34,584 nt of DNA from Acanthaster planci (GCF_001949145.1 NW_019091770.1:37854-72437), one strand, 5' to 3'; positions 20,961 through 32,070 are shown, numbered from the stretch's first letter. Notes: a model not told the origin generated them from the sequence alone. A program made the numbers and translations.

Positions 20961-22049
20961 GTACTAACTATACTAAAGTAAAATAGTTGTATGGACTATC
21001 AAAAATGAAAGTCCCTTTAAAACACTACATGGTGTGTAAGGTTGTCATGGTTACCAGTGCTGGTCAATGCCCTCGTCCACCTGGGTACTGCGTTTATGTG
21101 TGTGGGTTGGTCTACACAGAAATGATCAAAGTGCTACGAGGACACTATACCAAGACCGGTGTCTTGGGAATTACAAGGTTACAACTGTTGCGGTCAAAGT
21201 TTGGAAGTCTGAGTTCGGGAAATATGAGTGACTCATAATCAGGAGGTAAAAGTTAATTAAGATTAAACATTAAAATGTCAAAGTCCTGAGCAATGAAATT
21301 GATTTAAAGCAAAAGGAGTGCACATATCAAAAAGATTAAACACCCTGATATAAGAAATGAAATAAAGAAAAAACAAACCACTAAATACATGTATATGCGA
21401 CTATAGTAAAAACCTACTTAGAGGTGAATCAAGTCAAATGATTGAAATTTATCAAGTGATCAAAAACAGAAGAATGTTGCAAATTCACAGACTTAATTAA
21501 TTTGTACAGGAAGGAAATATACCTCTCTTCACTTTAGTCAAGAGAATGTGATTGCTCAATGTACGCTAGAAGTAATATATCATAAAAACGTAAGGAAAAT
21601 AATATACGAGTAATCCTATAGGAGTCAGTTCTTTCTTAATTAAGTTTTACTAATTCAGAGGTCTTTTACATGAGAATGTTAAACTTCCAAATCAATGGAA
21701 ACTCATACAGCAAGTTACATTAATTCGGTGTTCAGGGACCATGAAGTCAGAATGTTTCGACAGATTGTGGAAGATATCGCAAAAGAAATGGTGTTTGCAT
21801 CTGGAAACAACAGAATCTTAAACAGATGTCAACGTGGATAGAACCTCTAAAGTGAACCTTGGCTTAAATTAAGATGTGCACAAATTCTTTTGCTCTTTGA
21901 AAACATTCTCAGTCAAAATTACAATGACTGCAATTAAGAAATACAATATGATATTAACCTATAACGACTTGGTCTAAACTTTGAGATAAGAACAGACACT
22001 TCAATTTAGGCATAAACGTAAGACAAAAGTATCATCAAACTCACCAAGA
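20961..22049. other. Interval between direct repeats, nothing coding
   Basis: AT-rich with several TTAATTAA words. The short frame at 20987-21238 (+) has no recognisable domain. Confidence 0.4.
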
Positions 22050-22150
22050 GCAGGACAGGGACGAATATGTAATTGTGGCAGGTTCAATGCAAGAAGAGAT
22101 CACAGAGACAACAGAACAGTCTCTGTTGAGTCCAGTAGCCAAGTGGAGTG
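22050..22150 (+). repeat. Direct repeat, copy 2
   Basis: Same orientation and order as the copy at 20865, about 1.2 kb away, with small indels (AATTGTGGCAGG versus TTAATGCAGG). The pair could be ends of one element, or two members of a dispersed family. No primer-binding site, TG...CA ends or coding sequence was found between them to support an LTR reading. Confidence 0.8.
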
Positions 22151-23520
22151 GAGGGTCCGACTGGCCACTGAATTCATCTGCTCCTCTTCAAGGACGCTTG
22201 TGGTTGGTTGCAAGTTCTACTACCGTCAACCTGCCCACACGCGCTGCAAAGCAACCCACACATGTCTAAGAAACTGCATAACCTAACTCTAGGGGAGTGA
22301 AAATTTCAAAAAAAAATGGGGGGCACAAAATTTATCATATTACCCATTTAATCTACTTTTTTGCTAATTTTTTTTTATAGTTAGAACTATTTTTAAAATA
22401 TGTGTGACGACTTTTTCATCGGTGCTTTGGGCGAGCCTTGGAGGTGCGTTCGTTTTAAAAACAAAAGTTGGGGGCATATTCAGGGACTGCTTGCATTATA
22501 GAGTACTGAACCATGAAGAGAATCGGACGGCGTTGATTCTCTCCCGATATTATGGGTTACGGTTGTAGAATGTGTTATTTTGTACTGCCACTTTTTTTAC
22601 CCAGTGTTAGGCCTATGCTCCTTTTGCTCACCAGCCCAGCGATTTACCTATTATTCCGCGTTAAGCAAATGTATACTACTAATTTCGGGAAAGGACCAAT
22701 TAAGAATGGCACAGCTAACTCTTTTAAGAAAACGGCTTCTGGCCACTGTCTTGAATGTAACCCTCCCCCCCCAAAAAAGAAACCAGACAAGACTTACCTC
22801 ATCCTGAACACAACCAGAGGGCGCTATTTCCGTCCTACAGTGTACGTTTTTTGCGATTTGCTTTGGGTGAGCGTGTACATGTATCGCACATGAGACAGTG
22901 TGTGGAACCGTAGAAGATGCGAGCAATACAACCTCACACGGTTGCATGGTGAGTGTACAAAGTTGTCCCTTCCGCTGAGTACCACTCTTTATTTTGCCCG
23001 TTTTGCGCCAAACGTACATGTTTGTATGCAACCCCAATTGGCAAGAAAATAGCTGACCGTATAGACAAAATACGTCGAATTTGAGTAATGGTTCGGCTTC
23101 GGAAGGCATTATTGCCATCTAAGGCATTTTATGCTTAAATTCCCAGAATTTCGGACGTAACTTTGTTCATTTTTGGTAGAATGACGTCACGCAGCGACTG
23201 TTTGGTGCGGTCATGATTGAAACATGATTGAAACGAGCCTTAGTAAGTTGCGTTTGTCCAGGCCTTTGGTGTGGAAAATTTGTGGTTTTTGTGATTGATG
23301 CGAATTTACATAACATTTTGGAGGTCATTCTTTCGATTTCCATTACGAAAAATAATTCTGGCGTTCTCTTCGTGGTTAATTCGCCTCTGTTCGCACAGGT
23401 ATTTGGAGACCGAGCGCCGATCATATAAGCTCATTTTGGTACCCTGCTCAGCTCAATACAGTACTTGCTGTGAAGAAGTTGATCGGCGACCAGTTTCAGT
23501 TTCCACGTGATATTGCAACG
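22151..23520. other. No gene recognised
   Basis: A 155-codon minus-strand frame (23118-22651) is the longest in the area. It has scattered cysteines but no motif, homopolymer-rich DNA (a run of C at about 22762) and no splice context, so I do not call it. Confidence 0.35.
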
Positions 23521-23524
23521 TCGT

Positions 23525-23650
23525 GGCACGATCTGAATCTCTTGTCTAGAGCTAGGTCTAGGTCTTCGCTCCATTAGAAATGCGTGGAGACGCCCAGACA
23601 ATAGACATAGCCGCAGCTCTGGAAGCCCGCTTCGGACACGGCCTAAGCTT
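23525..23650 (+). repeat. Repeat arm, inverted relative to 27395-27512
   Basis: AGAGCTAGGTCTAGGTCTTC, CGCTCCATTAGAAAT, AATAGAC, AGCTCTGGAAGCC and ACACGGCCTA appear in the same order on the opposite strand at 27395-27512. It is a diverged repeat of about 120 bp, followed by a CGCGCGCGCGCG stretch at 23659. Confidence 0.75.
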
Positions 23651-24072
23651 ACAATGAGCACGCGCGCGCGCGAGATGACATGTTTGGCTCGCGTTGTCGG
23701 GATTGTTTGTATATGACTTAATTCACAGGAGGTAAGTGAGAAATGTCCCTGCCTTACCAACCAACAATTGAAAAAAAGGACGGCCCAGACGATAATGAGA
23801 TTTCCGTGTGACAACTTGAAAACCCAGTAATGTGGGCTTAAGGTTATTTTGCCCTTGCCTCTGTTGATTTTACACTGCTTTTGCTATGGTAAAGTGCATC
23901 CTAATCCCTTAGCCCCAAAAATGGGGTTCATTACCTTGAGCACCCTGTTCCTATCACAGGGGAACAAATTCTACTTTTCAAAATAACTTATCTTAACAAG
24001 TTGTTGGTGATGTCCTCTTTTTTGAGAGATATTTTGGGTAAAACGGCAGCGTACATGACCGCCCCGAAGAGC

Positions 24073-24480
24073 AGTCCACTAATTCAAGTGAGAATTTCTG
24101 ACCAGCTCATTAGCATTAAAAGTGCCCCCACAATATGTTTTGAAAAAGAGATTGTATGGCCCCCAAAATGGTGAGATTGTGTAAATCTTTGCCAGAATCA
24201 ACTCCCTGGGTCTTTAGGCTTTCATCTGAGAGCAGCATGGCTAAAAACTACTCTTGAAAAATACTCCAAAGTGCCCGAGAAAGTTGAGGGTTGTCACTTG
24301 AAAAATGGCTGCAAGCACACTTTCGAAAAATCACTTTTGGGGGGGTACTTTTGTTTTGAGGGAATAACTCAAAATGTAATCAGTTGTGTTTCAGATGTCT
24401 CAGGGATGTTGGTACACATATTATTGGGCCCCGAACAATGCTGATTTTACACTGTTCTATGGGGCCTGAATTAGTGGACT
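24073..24480. mobile_element. 408-bp TIR element (copy 1), MITE-like
   Basis: The ends are exact inverted repeats: AGTCCACTAATTCA at the left and TGAATTAGTGGACT at the right. The interior is non-coding. A diverged full-length relative lies at about 25443-25862 in the same orientation, sharing GCCAGAATCAACTCCCTGGG-like and GATTTTACACTGTTC-like words. The flanking duplication is unclear. Confidence 0.75.
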
Positions 24481-24988
24481 ACACTCACATATAAGCGAAT
24501 GTAGTCTGGTTCCTTGACCTGGATGGAGATTTGTTTTAATGAAACCAAAAAGCCTGACTCGGGTAACCATACGAAAAACAAAATGGCGTCGTTCGACTGA
24601 GTGGTTGTCTTTTGCCAAAGTCGGGTTAGAAATTTGAAGTTTTCTTGCTTAAATATTGTTAAATTTTACCTAAACTAGGCCTGTCAGGAATGAGTAATGG
24701 TTCCTTATGATCAAAATGTTTGTTAGTTTGAGAAAGTGGACTTTGTTTCCTTATTATAGGAGCAGGATGCTAATGGTAATGAACCCCCCACAAAAAGGGC
24801 TGTGGGGGCTCTCTTTTACAATTTGTCCCTTGTCTGTCGCCACCACAGCCCTATTTCAAGGCATGTCCTAAATGCCTGAAATCCAAACTGCAGGATTGTC
24901 ACAAACTGAAATGAGAATGACTCGACAATTTTACCTACACCGGCACATTCCTTAGAGTTTGGACATTTATATGAGCACCTGAGCTTTC

Positions 24989-25352
24989 CCAAACCTAGCC
25001 CATTAATGTGGCCTACCCCGGTGCACTCCACTACAGCCACATGCTCATATACCTTCACTACGTAATCTTACCTCTTACTTTTTAGAAACTTCCAGCTAAT
25101 TTTTGAACTTTATCCTTTCTTGCACATATACATTGACGTTGACAGCTCAAATCATCATGGCGACAAGTTTGTGACCCCAAAACCGTAACTTCACATTATG
25201 CAAATACAGCACCAGGAGTTCAGATGCGACTGCTAGTTCCTGTTTACCCAGGCATGGGCTGGTAGTCATGGCAGTGAGCAGTTTAGGCATATGGGCATGT
25301 GGCTGTAGGGGAGCACAGCATACCGTAGGCCACATTTATGGGGCTATCCCAA
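24989..25352. repeat. Long inverted repeat (hairpin, arms of about 65-70 bp)
   Basis: The left arm (about 24989-25055) contains TAGCCCATTAATGTGGCCTA and CTACAGCCACATGCTCATAT. The right arm (about 25283-25352) carries the complements ATATGGGCATGTGGCTGTAG and TAGGCCACATTTATGGGGCT. The loop is about 230 bp. It is a foldback element or MITE with an insert. The minus frame at 25058-24816 is a by-product. Confidence 0.75.
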
Positions 25353-25442
25353 ACCGTACATTTTCGATATATGGTGCTTTGAAAACCGGGCCTGTGATGT
25401 TTCTATGCTGACCATGGGCGGCGCCACGTCGGATTGTTGGGT

Positions 25443-25862
25443 GGACTGCCCAATTCAAGGGAAATTCTTTGCCAGGCCAAGGCACTCAAAAAGTACCCCT
25501 GCAGTTTATTTGAAAAAAAGGAGATGGTGTGGCCTAAGAAATTGTGGGATTGAGGAAGAATGGCCCAGAATGAACTCCCTAGATTCAAGGGCTCCCATCC
25601 TAGGGCAAAGCATAGAAAAATACCTCTGAAAAATTGCCCCAAGAGCCTGAAAAGGTGGAGGGATGTCATTTTTGGGGGTGAGTTTGTTTTTTGTGGATAA
25701 TCATTGGTTAACCTACCAGAAATTGAAAATCAAATGAAAGCTGAATGACCCCAAAACACTTTGTTTTTTGTTTAAGAGGCCTGAGGGACTTCGGTTGCCC
25801 ACACCGGGCTGCAAACATGGTCAATTTTACATTCTTCAATGGGACTTCAATCAGTTCAGTGC
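25443..25862. mobile_element. Diverged second copy of the 408-bp TIR element
   Basis: Aligns end to end with 24073-24480: GGACTGCCCAATTCAAGG at the left, GCCCAGAATGAACTCCCTAG in the middle, and CAATTTTACATTCTTCAATG near the right end. Its TIRs have decayed, so this is an older copy. Confidence 0.65.
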
Positions 25863-26198
25863 ACCCTATATTTCAAAATGGCGGCTTCCATGGGGGTTTG
25901 GCAGCCGAGATTTAAAAATGGTTTCTGCTGTTTACATTAATCTTAACTAGGGTTTGGAGACAAGAAGAAGGTCTGGTAGACAGTTTTTTGATCTTGTACA
26001 ATTTGGAGCTTGTGCCAAGCATTTCTGAGTACAAGTTAAAATTTTCAAATTTTTTGCTGTACCAAACTAATTTTGGTTGGGGGTTCTAATGTAAAATCTT
26101 TCCGTACTGAAAACAAAAAGGAGAGCTGTAGTTCATAGGATAACTGTGCTCTTTTGTTTGTTCATCTGACTGTCTGCATGTTTGTCAGTCTGTCTGTC
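25863..26198. other. Spacer between repeats, nothing recognised
   Basis: AT-rich. It ends in a short TCTG/TCTGTCTGTC microsatellite-like stretch just before the next element. Confidence 0.35.
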
Positions 26199-27102
26199 CA
26201 TAGAGGAAGGACACAGAAGGAGTTGCAACTCTGGCACTTTAAAGTGTTGAATGATGTCACCGCTGAGTCAGACGAATAACAGAAAAATTCCAAAACTGCC
26301 TGATTGCTGCCGGCATCTTTTAGCCAGACAAGCGTGGCCAGTAGTATCCTGGCAACACTTGTAGTTTTTGGCTTGCAATTAAATACAAATTATTGCTGTG
26401 ACCAGGATTTGGAGAAAAATCTCTGATATTAGACCTACTTTTGCCATCGTAAATAAAATTTTAAAATTTTGATTCACATTTTCATTATCTATCCATCAAA
26501 GTTTGAAATTTTATTCTCCCCCAGTACATCAGTTTTCAAAGACTTGGTAAGAGTTTGGCTAAGACTGTCCAAGAAAATGTTGACTTTTTCTGGAAAGCCA
26601 AGTTCATAAGTGAAATTATGAGCTATTTCATCACAGGGAGTGATCATGAAATCTCATAAAATACACTTTTGTACAAATGCCATAATAAAAATGATTGAAA
26701 CAAAACAGAAAATCTGTAAACAAAAACCGGGCCATTTATTCCAAAAATAACTCCAGAAGAAAGTGCTCATTAAACGCAATGACTGCACATAATTTATGGC
26801 ACACAATGTAATGCAAGCAACTGCGCAAGCATTAAATATGTTTTCATAAGATCAAAACAAGCACCAACGATGGCATGAATATTCAATTTCCTATACCTCA
26901 GTGGATGTAGATTACCAGCGACAAATTGCAACAGCGATCAGAGGGTACAAAGGGGTTCATGGTTGTGAAACAGATGGGGCATGGTGCATAGCAAATGTTC
27001 ACTGCACTCTGGCTATGGACATATCAGTAATGCCAGAAAGCGGTAATTGGCCAGATGTAACAGCCCGGGCAGTTCAAACTCCTTCTGAGTCCTTCCTCTA
27101 TG
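26199..27102. mobile_element. 904-bp non-autonomous TIR transposon (copy 2 of the 8803 family)
   Basis: The ends CATAGAGGAAGGACACAGAA and the complementary ...TCCTTCCTCTATG match copy 1 in inverted orientation. The right end here corresponds to the left end at 8803, with the shared GAACTGCC-like sub-terminus. The flanks GTCTGTC and ATCTGTT may be a decayed 7-bp target duplication. It is about 110 bp longer than copy 1. The plus frame beginning at 26901 shares L-A-M-D-I, M-P-E-S-G-N, P-D-V and A-V-Q-T-P-S words with a minus frame in copy 1, which may just reflect DNA similarity. Confidence 0.85.
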
Positions 27103-27394
27103 ATCTGTTATTCATCTGTCTGTTCATGGACGTAGGAACTGGGGGGAGCTCAGTGGCCCCCCCTGAAAATATAGTGGAGGGGGCCAGGTCCCCCTAAAAA
27201 AGCTCTGCTTTCTCAGAGGGGAAGTTTTAGAGTGGATAGTATTTGTAGCATTGTGTGATAATTTTACTTAGATCACATTGGAAAATGGAGATTTTACGAT
27301 TCACTTTCAATCAGGATCTCGTGGTTCCTGTCCCTCCCACACCCAATAACGATAATGAGTCCCATGTCGCACAGTACGCAAGCGAGCCACATCG

Positions 27395-27512
27395 TAGGCC
27401 GTGTCAATGTCTGAAACAGGCTTCCAGAGCTCACGCCGAAGTCTATTTTCTCGGTGTCTCTGCTTATTTCCAATGGAGTGAAGCCATAGACCTAGCTCTA
27501 CAACAGATTCGG
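27395..27512 (-). repeat. Repeat arm, inverted relative to 23525-23650
   Basis: The complement of this stretch reads AGAGCTAGGTCTATGGCTTC, CACTCCATTGGAAAT, GAGCTCTGGAAGCC and ACACGGCCTA, matching the arm at 23525. Translations of both copies also share a faint L-G-V-S and W-S-E-x-x-D-L-A-L pattern (plus frame here). It could be a decayed exon or UTR copied with the repeat. Confidence 0.7.
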
Positions 27513-27819
27513 ATGCAGCTCACCCCCTTGTTTACATTATTTTAATTTCTTCCTCTTATTTCCTCTGACCCACTACAATGCAATGCGGTCCCGCCGCCAT
27601 GTTCGTCCTTTTCTCAGCGCCTATAGTTTACAGATGTGTCTTTTATGACTCCTTGAATTCTCGGGTTCCGTACCTTTCTTGCTATTGAATTGACTTAATT
27701 CCTTTTACGAAATAAAGAGTGTTTACTTGTCTGTTGGTAAGAATGCTTATTTTCTTATTTCGTTTCTTGCATGCTTTTTTTTGTGGTTCTTTTCTGCCCC
27801 TTTTTTTCTGTGCATCACA
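27513..27819. other. Spacer, nothing recognised
   Basis: Pyrimidine-rich sequence with an AATAAA at about 27713 on the plus strand but no associated coding frame. Confidence 0.35.
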
Positions 27820-28619
27820 CAGGGGTCGAAATTAACTTGGTTTCTATGGTAGCCCACAGGACTAGTAATGTCATTGTTTTACTAGTCCTTTGAGTTTTTC
27901 AGTAGTCCTACAAAATAATAGTATTATTAATAGTATAATAATAGTAATAGTAAATAGTAGTCCTACAAATAATTAAGTTTTGGATTTTTGGCACTCAAAT
28001 TGTTTCCTAAATTGCGCGAATCCGAAAAGACGGTATCGATCCATGTGCGCTCGGAAAATTGTATTGTTTCTAACGCACAATGCGATTGGCCGAATCGTTT
28101 CATTCTTTTCAGTAACAGCCAGTAGAAATCAATCTTACGTGCTGGAAAGACTATTGTTATCGCTTCAAACACACAGGCTGATTGGACAAAACGCTGGATT
28201 ATTTTCGCGATAGCCCAGTAGAAAACATTTTTTCTCGTTGCACAATATATCGTTAAAATGTATGGGGTACCGTGAAATCCACACGTACATTCGTATGATG
28301 CGTTCAATGTCGTGTGGCTGGCCTACGTGTGTAGAGTATCAGCTCGATGTGAATACATGTACGCATGGGCCGTGTTGTGTACGGAAAGAACCCGTCGTGT
28401 CTACAGTGTAACGATAGGCTGTACAAATGTACATATACATGCATCTGCAATCAAAATACCACTGCACGGCATGGTGTTACATTTACGGTGTGTATTTCTT
28501 TTCATGCCCCCGCTAAAAAAGGCACTAGCCCGTCGGACTACCGACAAGTAAGAACTTCTAGTCCTCCCACTAAAACCACTAGCCTCGGGCTAGTGGACTA
28601 CCGCTAATTTCGACCACTG
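27820..28619. mobile_element. 800-bp hAT-like non-autonomous element (CAGGGGTCGAAATTA ends)
   Basis: Begins CAGGGGTCGAAATTAAC and ends TAATTTCGACCACTG, a near-perfect TIR of 15 bp. Sub-terminal regions are crowded with CTAGTCC and GTAGTCC words in both orientations. CAG...CTG ends of this form are typical of animal hAT transposons. Possible flanking 8-mers (CATCACAC, GATCATAT) match only in part, so the target duplication is decayed or absent. Internal frames (27963-28307 minus, 28312-28607 plus) show no transposase. Confidence 0.75.
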
Positions 28620-29754
28620 ATCATATATAGGTTAGGTTGTGACCTACTGTGATGTGTGATGTGGTATGTGGGTATGGCCGTTAAGTGTTGGAGGGCCCTT
28701 TGCTCACTATGTGGTGCATGCGTTCGAACAATAACGGCCCAACGCAGTTCGGGTCTGACCGCAGAGCGAGGCTTAGTGAGCCGCCCCGCTTCCCTGTGGT
28801 GCGGTTTTGCGTTTTCCAATTAGCGGCCTCGACGAGGAGAGACCTGATTAGGCTGAGGCACCTCGGGCCTGGATCGTCACAATCAGGTGGACTGGAGTAC
28901 CGCAAAACCTGATCGATACCCTCCTTGAATAGAGAGAACCGGAGTACCGCATCTCCCAGATCAAAACGGCCTCTATAGATCAGGTGGACCGGAGTACCGC
29001 GAAGCCTTTGATCTCTGATGACCACTACCAGGATTGATCAGGCTGAGAGTGCGGTTCCGTAATAATGCCCTTGATCACTGATGACTTCCACCCACCTACC
29101 CACCACAGAGCCAAGCCTGCTGGTCTTCTGCCGTTGTCTTTTATGCCCACTCCCGGCGCTGCGACCGGCGGCTGCTGTGCGGCCAAGCAGTCCGGGGGCC
29201 CGAGGTGATGGGCCCTGAGGCTACACCTATTCATCGGGTTGAGCGGATTTTCCGCATCAATGCCTTTGATCACTATCATTGGGAGTAATGTGCCGTCCCT
29301 TCCTTTAATGCTGCTGCAGGTTCCTGGCATTCTTATTACATCCCCGAAGAGCCCTGCCGACTGATGGCTCAGTGGGGCCTGCGGGGCGATAGTCAGCCGT
29401 CTGCCCTGGGCCTTTCACTGGCCCTTGCTCACCGGGCGACATCCGATTGGAAGTCGGCCCAGTCAACACCCTCCAGGCTGACAGCGGGCTCCACAGCAGG
29501 ATCGCCAAGCTCCCCCGCTTCAGTCCGTTCGGTCGCTTCGGCGAGCCTACAACCCTGCATGTTGTCCAGCCTCCTGTTGCCTTGGACAATGGTGCCCCTT
29601 CTAGACTGTTACGTCGCTGGGGTTTCCGTCCGCCAAAGCTCATCCGCAGCTCCAACCTGCAGGTGGATTCCGGTCATGAGCCTTCTGATCTTGATCTCGG
29701 ACGTACTTCGCAAGAGACGACCGACCGGATTTTTGCCCAGCCCTTCCTCCACCC
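28620..29754. other. GC-rich leader of the DIRS-like region with about 48-bp spaced GGAGTACCGC repeats
   Basis: Base composition changes sharply here. The block GGTGGACYGGAGTACCGC occurs at 28886-28903 and 28983-29000, with a variant at 28931-28950. GATCACTGATGAC-type words recur at about 29009, 29071 and 29265. No protein family is recognised, although long frames exist in all phases because stops are rare in GC-rich DNA. It is probably the 5' part of the retroelement or an adjoining repeat. Confidence 0.45.
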
Positions 29755-30643
29755 GTGCCGGCCTCCAGTTCCCATGCTTCCACTAATTCCAAGAAGCGCA
29801 AGGCCAAGTCATCCTCCTCGGCTTCTTCCTCGTCCAAGACCAAGAAGAGACACCATTCCCAGCCGGATCCGCCTCCATGGATGGCGACTCTCCAGTCTCT
29901 TTCGGAGCCCTTCTTGTCGCTCACCCGCAAGATAGACTCTGAGCCTCAGCCAGTGGCGAAGGCACCTGATCCGGATCCTCTTCCGGCTGTTCTGCCTCCT
30001 ACTCACAGGCCTCCTTCTGTTGCCTCGGACCAAGCCTAGACTCATGCCGGACCAAGCCTCGACTCATGGCGATCCGCCTCCCTCTGAACTTGTCCTTCAA
30101 CCCTACTCTTTTGAGGATGATGACATCGACTCGTTGGCTGGTCTGACTCAATTGGAAGGCCGCCTCCGCCTCCTTCAACGCAACATGATCCATGTTCTGG
30201 GGCTCCTGTCATTGGATCCTGCACCGACAGAACATGAATGTGCTTCATCCAAGTGCCACCCTTTATGACTTGAGTCAGCTGAGCCAATCTTCCCAGAGAT
30301 TCCGCTGGACCGTTCTTGTGTGGAAATGATGAATGCCCTGGCAAAGGATAAACACTGGCGCGCATTCCCGCCCAGAGCTTCATCTTATTACTGGTTTCCT
30401 CGGGAGGATATCTCTCGCTTCCTGTCAACCACAGATATTCCTGACGCTGCAAGAGACAAGATGTCGTTCGATTCCGGCAAGGCGAAAACCTTCCAGGGTA
30501 AGGACAAAACTATCCTTGACCTGTCCCTCCGTTGCGTTGATACGGCGTCCCGCTTTGGCCTCCGATGTTCAGTCTTTCCTCTTTTTCTATCGGAGTATAT
30601 TGCCCAGGCCTGTGAAGAAGAATCTGCTCTCTTCAGACTTTGA
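29755..30643 (+). pseudogene. DIRS-type retroelement gag-like remnant
   Basis: Frame 1 from 29755 encodes a Ser/Lys-rich start (ASTNSKKRKAKSSSSASSSS), then P-P-W-M-A-T-L-Q-S-L, as in the basic, Ser-rich heads of DIRS gag proteins. After a frame change near 30020-30040 the acidic D-D-D-I-D-S-L stretch follows. A stop at 30266-30268 interrupts the frame. From 30320 it continues with H-W-R-A-F-P-P, a Y-x-W-F-P-R-E-D stretch, and L-S-L-R-C-V-D-T-A-S-R-F-G-L-R. One stop and at least one frameshift show it is dead. Confidence 0.6.
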
Positions 30644-30847
30644 GGCCTTAGCTTTACGAGGCTTTGATAAGGGACTTAATTCGATCTTTGAATAGTTCAC
30701 TTGCATTTCCATTCTGGCCACTTCTACCCGCAGATCCAACGCGATGTACACCATGGATATCCCCTATGGGTCCGTCAAGAATAGGCTTATGGGCCTCCCC
30801 CTCTGGGGGACGATCTCTTTGCTGGGAAGTTCACTGAAGTCCTTGAG

Positions 30848-32070
30848 TTGGAGGTAAAATGTATGGAGACTGCTAAGAAAATCTCACTTCGTGAACCAGC
30901 ACCTCTACACCATCATCGGTCATCGGCCCCGCAGCGAGCTCCTCCTACATCGGCTCCCAGAAGTTTTCAGTCATGCCCTCCCGGCCGTGGTTCTTCACAC
31001 CATGACCCCGGTCCTATCGGGGAACGGGGTTGGTGACTTCTTCCGTTTGCCTTTGGCGGCCGCCGATCCCCAACCCGTCGGCGGCCGCCTGGGTAACTTC
31101 AGCAGGTTCTGGTGGGAAATCACCGCGGACAGCTGGGTCCTCTCCACCATTGCTCTTGGCTACTCCCTCGAGTTCACAAACTCCCCGCCGTCCGGGATGG
31201 TCTTCCGCTCCACTCCTCCTCCATGCGACAAACTCAAGTTCTGGAGGAGATTGCAGCATTGTTACACAAAGGAGCCATCACACTGGTGCATCCGAACCAG
31301 CTATCCACCGGCTTCCTTTCGTCTTTTTCCTCGCACCCAAAAAAGACCCGGGAAAATGGCGACCAATAATCAACCTGAAACCGCTCAACAAGTTCATCAG
31401 GCCAAGGGGGTTTTAAATGGAGACTCTGAGCATGGTCCTACCCTCTCTACCTATTCCGTGCTGGGCCACCTCAATAGATCTACGGATGCGCTGCCCCAAC
31501 GAAGCAAGTTCTGCCACTTCTCTCACCCTCGAGGCCACGACACGTCTAGGGTTCCTCATCAATTACGACAAGTCGGCCCTCGATCCATCACAACGGCTGA
31601 CCTACCTGGTGGCAGCTCTCGATCTTCTCAACGGTGTTGCGACTCCGTCACCGGAACGCATCCTAAATCTGCAATAATGTGCCCTTTTGTTCCTGCGCTC
31701 CAAGGCTCTTCCGGCGCTGGCCTGGCTCCGCTTCCTTCTCAGATTTATGGCCAGCCTCGTCAACCTTGTTCACTGGTGTCGACTGCGAATGCGGCCACTT
31801 CAACTTCATCTCCTGTCTCAGTATCGCCCCAAGATCGATCCGATTTCTACCTTGACGAAGAATATCACAAGGTCCTGGTTGTTCTTCAGAGATGTCTCCT
31901 TGGTGGACATTTGCCAGGCGACTTGTTGGAAATCTCCTTCCACCTTCACTGAGTGCTACCTGAAGGATGTCCTGCGGAGTGAGATGACTCATGGCACAGC
32001 AACCCTACGCTCAGCGATTGGGACAGCATCCAGCACTGTCCCTCACCAAACAAAGAATTCCTCATCGTAG
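30848..32070 (+). pseudogene. DIRS-type reverse transcriptase/RNase H remnant, core deleted
   Basis: Pieces lie in three frames. Frame 0 has V-G-G-R-L-G-N-F-S-R-F-W-W and W-V-L-S-T-I-A-L-G-Y (about 31075-31190). Frame 2 has L-E-E-I-A-A-L-L-H-K-G-A-I (about 31240). Frame 1 has APKKDPGKWRPIINLKPLNK (about 31335). After a TAA at 31414-31416, ATSIDLR jumps almost directly to LGFLINYDKSALDPSQRL (about 31545). The YxDD catalytic block normally between them is missing. Then M-A-S-L-V-N-L-V-H-W-C-R-L-R-M-R-P-L-Q-L-H-L-L (31740-31820), the conserved RT/RNase H linker of DIRS elements, is intact. The last about 50 codons (T-C-W-K-S-P-S-T ... L-R-S-A-I-G-T-A-S-S-T-V) faintly recall the start of a DIRS tyrosine recombinase. 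It is non-functional. Confidence 0.75.

Noticed and set aside
20865-22150. LTR retrotransposon bounded by the direct repeats
   Set aside because: Repeats of about 95 bp lack TG...CA ends, there is no primer-binding site, and the interior has no gag-pol.
22651-23118. 155-codon minus frame
   Set aside because: No family signature, overlaps C/A homopolymers, and there is no promoter, splice or poly(A) context.
23659-23672. CGCGCGCGCGCG stretch as a CpG-island promoter
   Set aside because: Only a dozen bases long, with no downstream gene identified.
29305-29935. Several frames over 90 codons on both strands (29305-29655 minus, 29364-29786 plus, 29447-29935 plus)
   Set aside because: GC-rich DNA has few stops. 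None shows a domain. The only supported coding remnant here is the gag-like frame from 29755.
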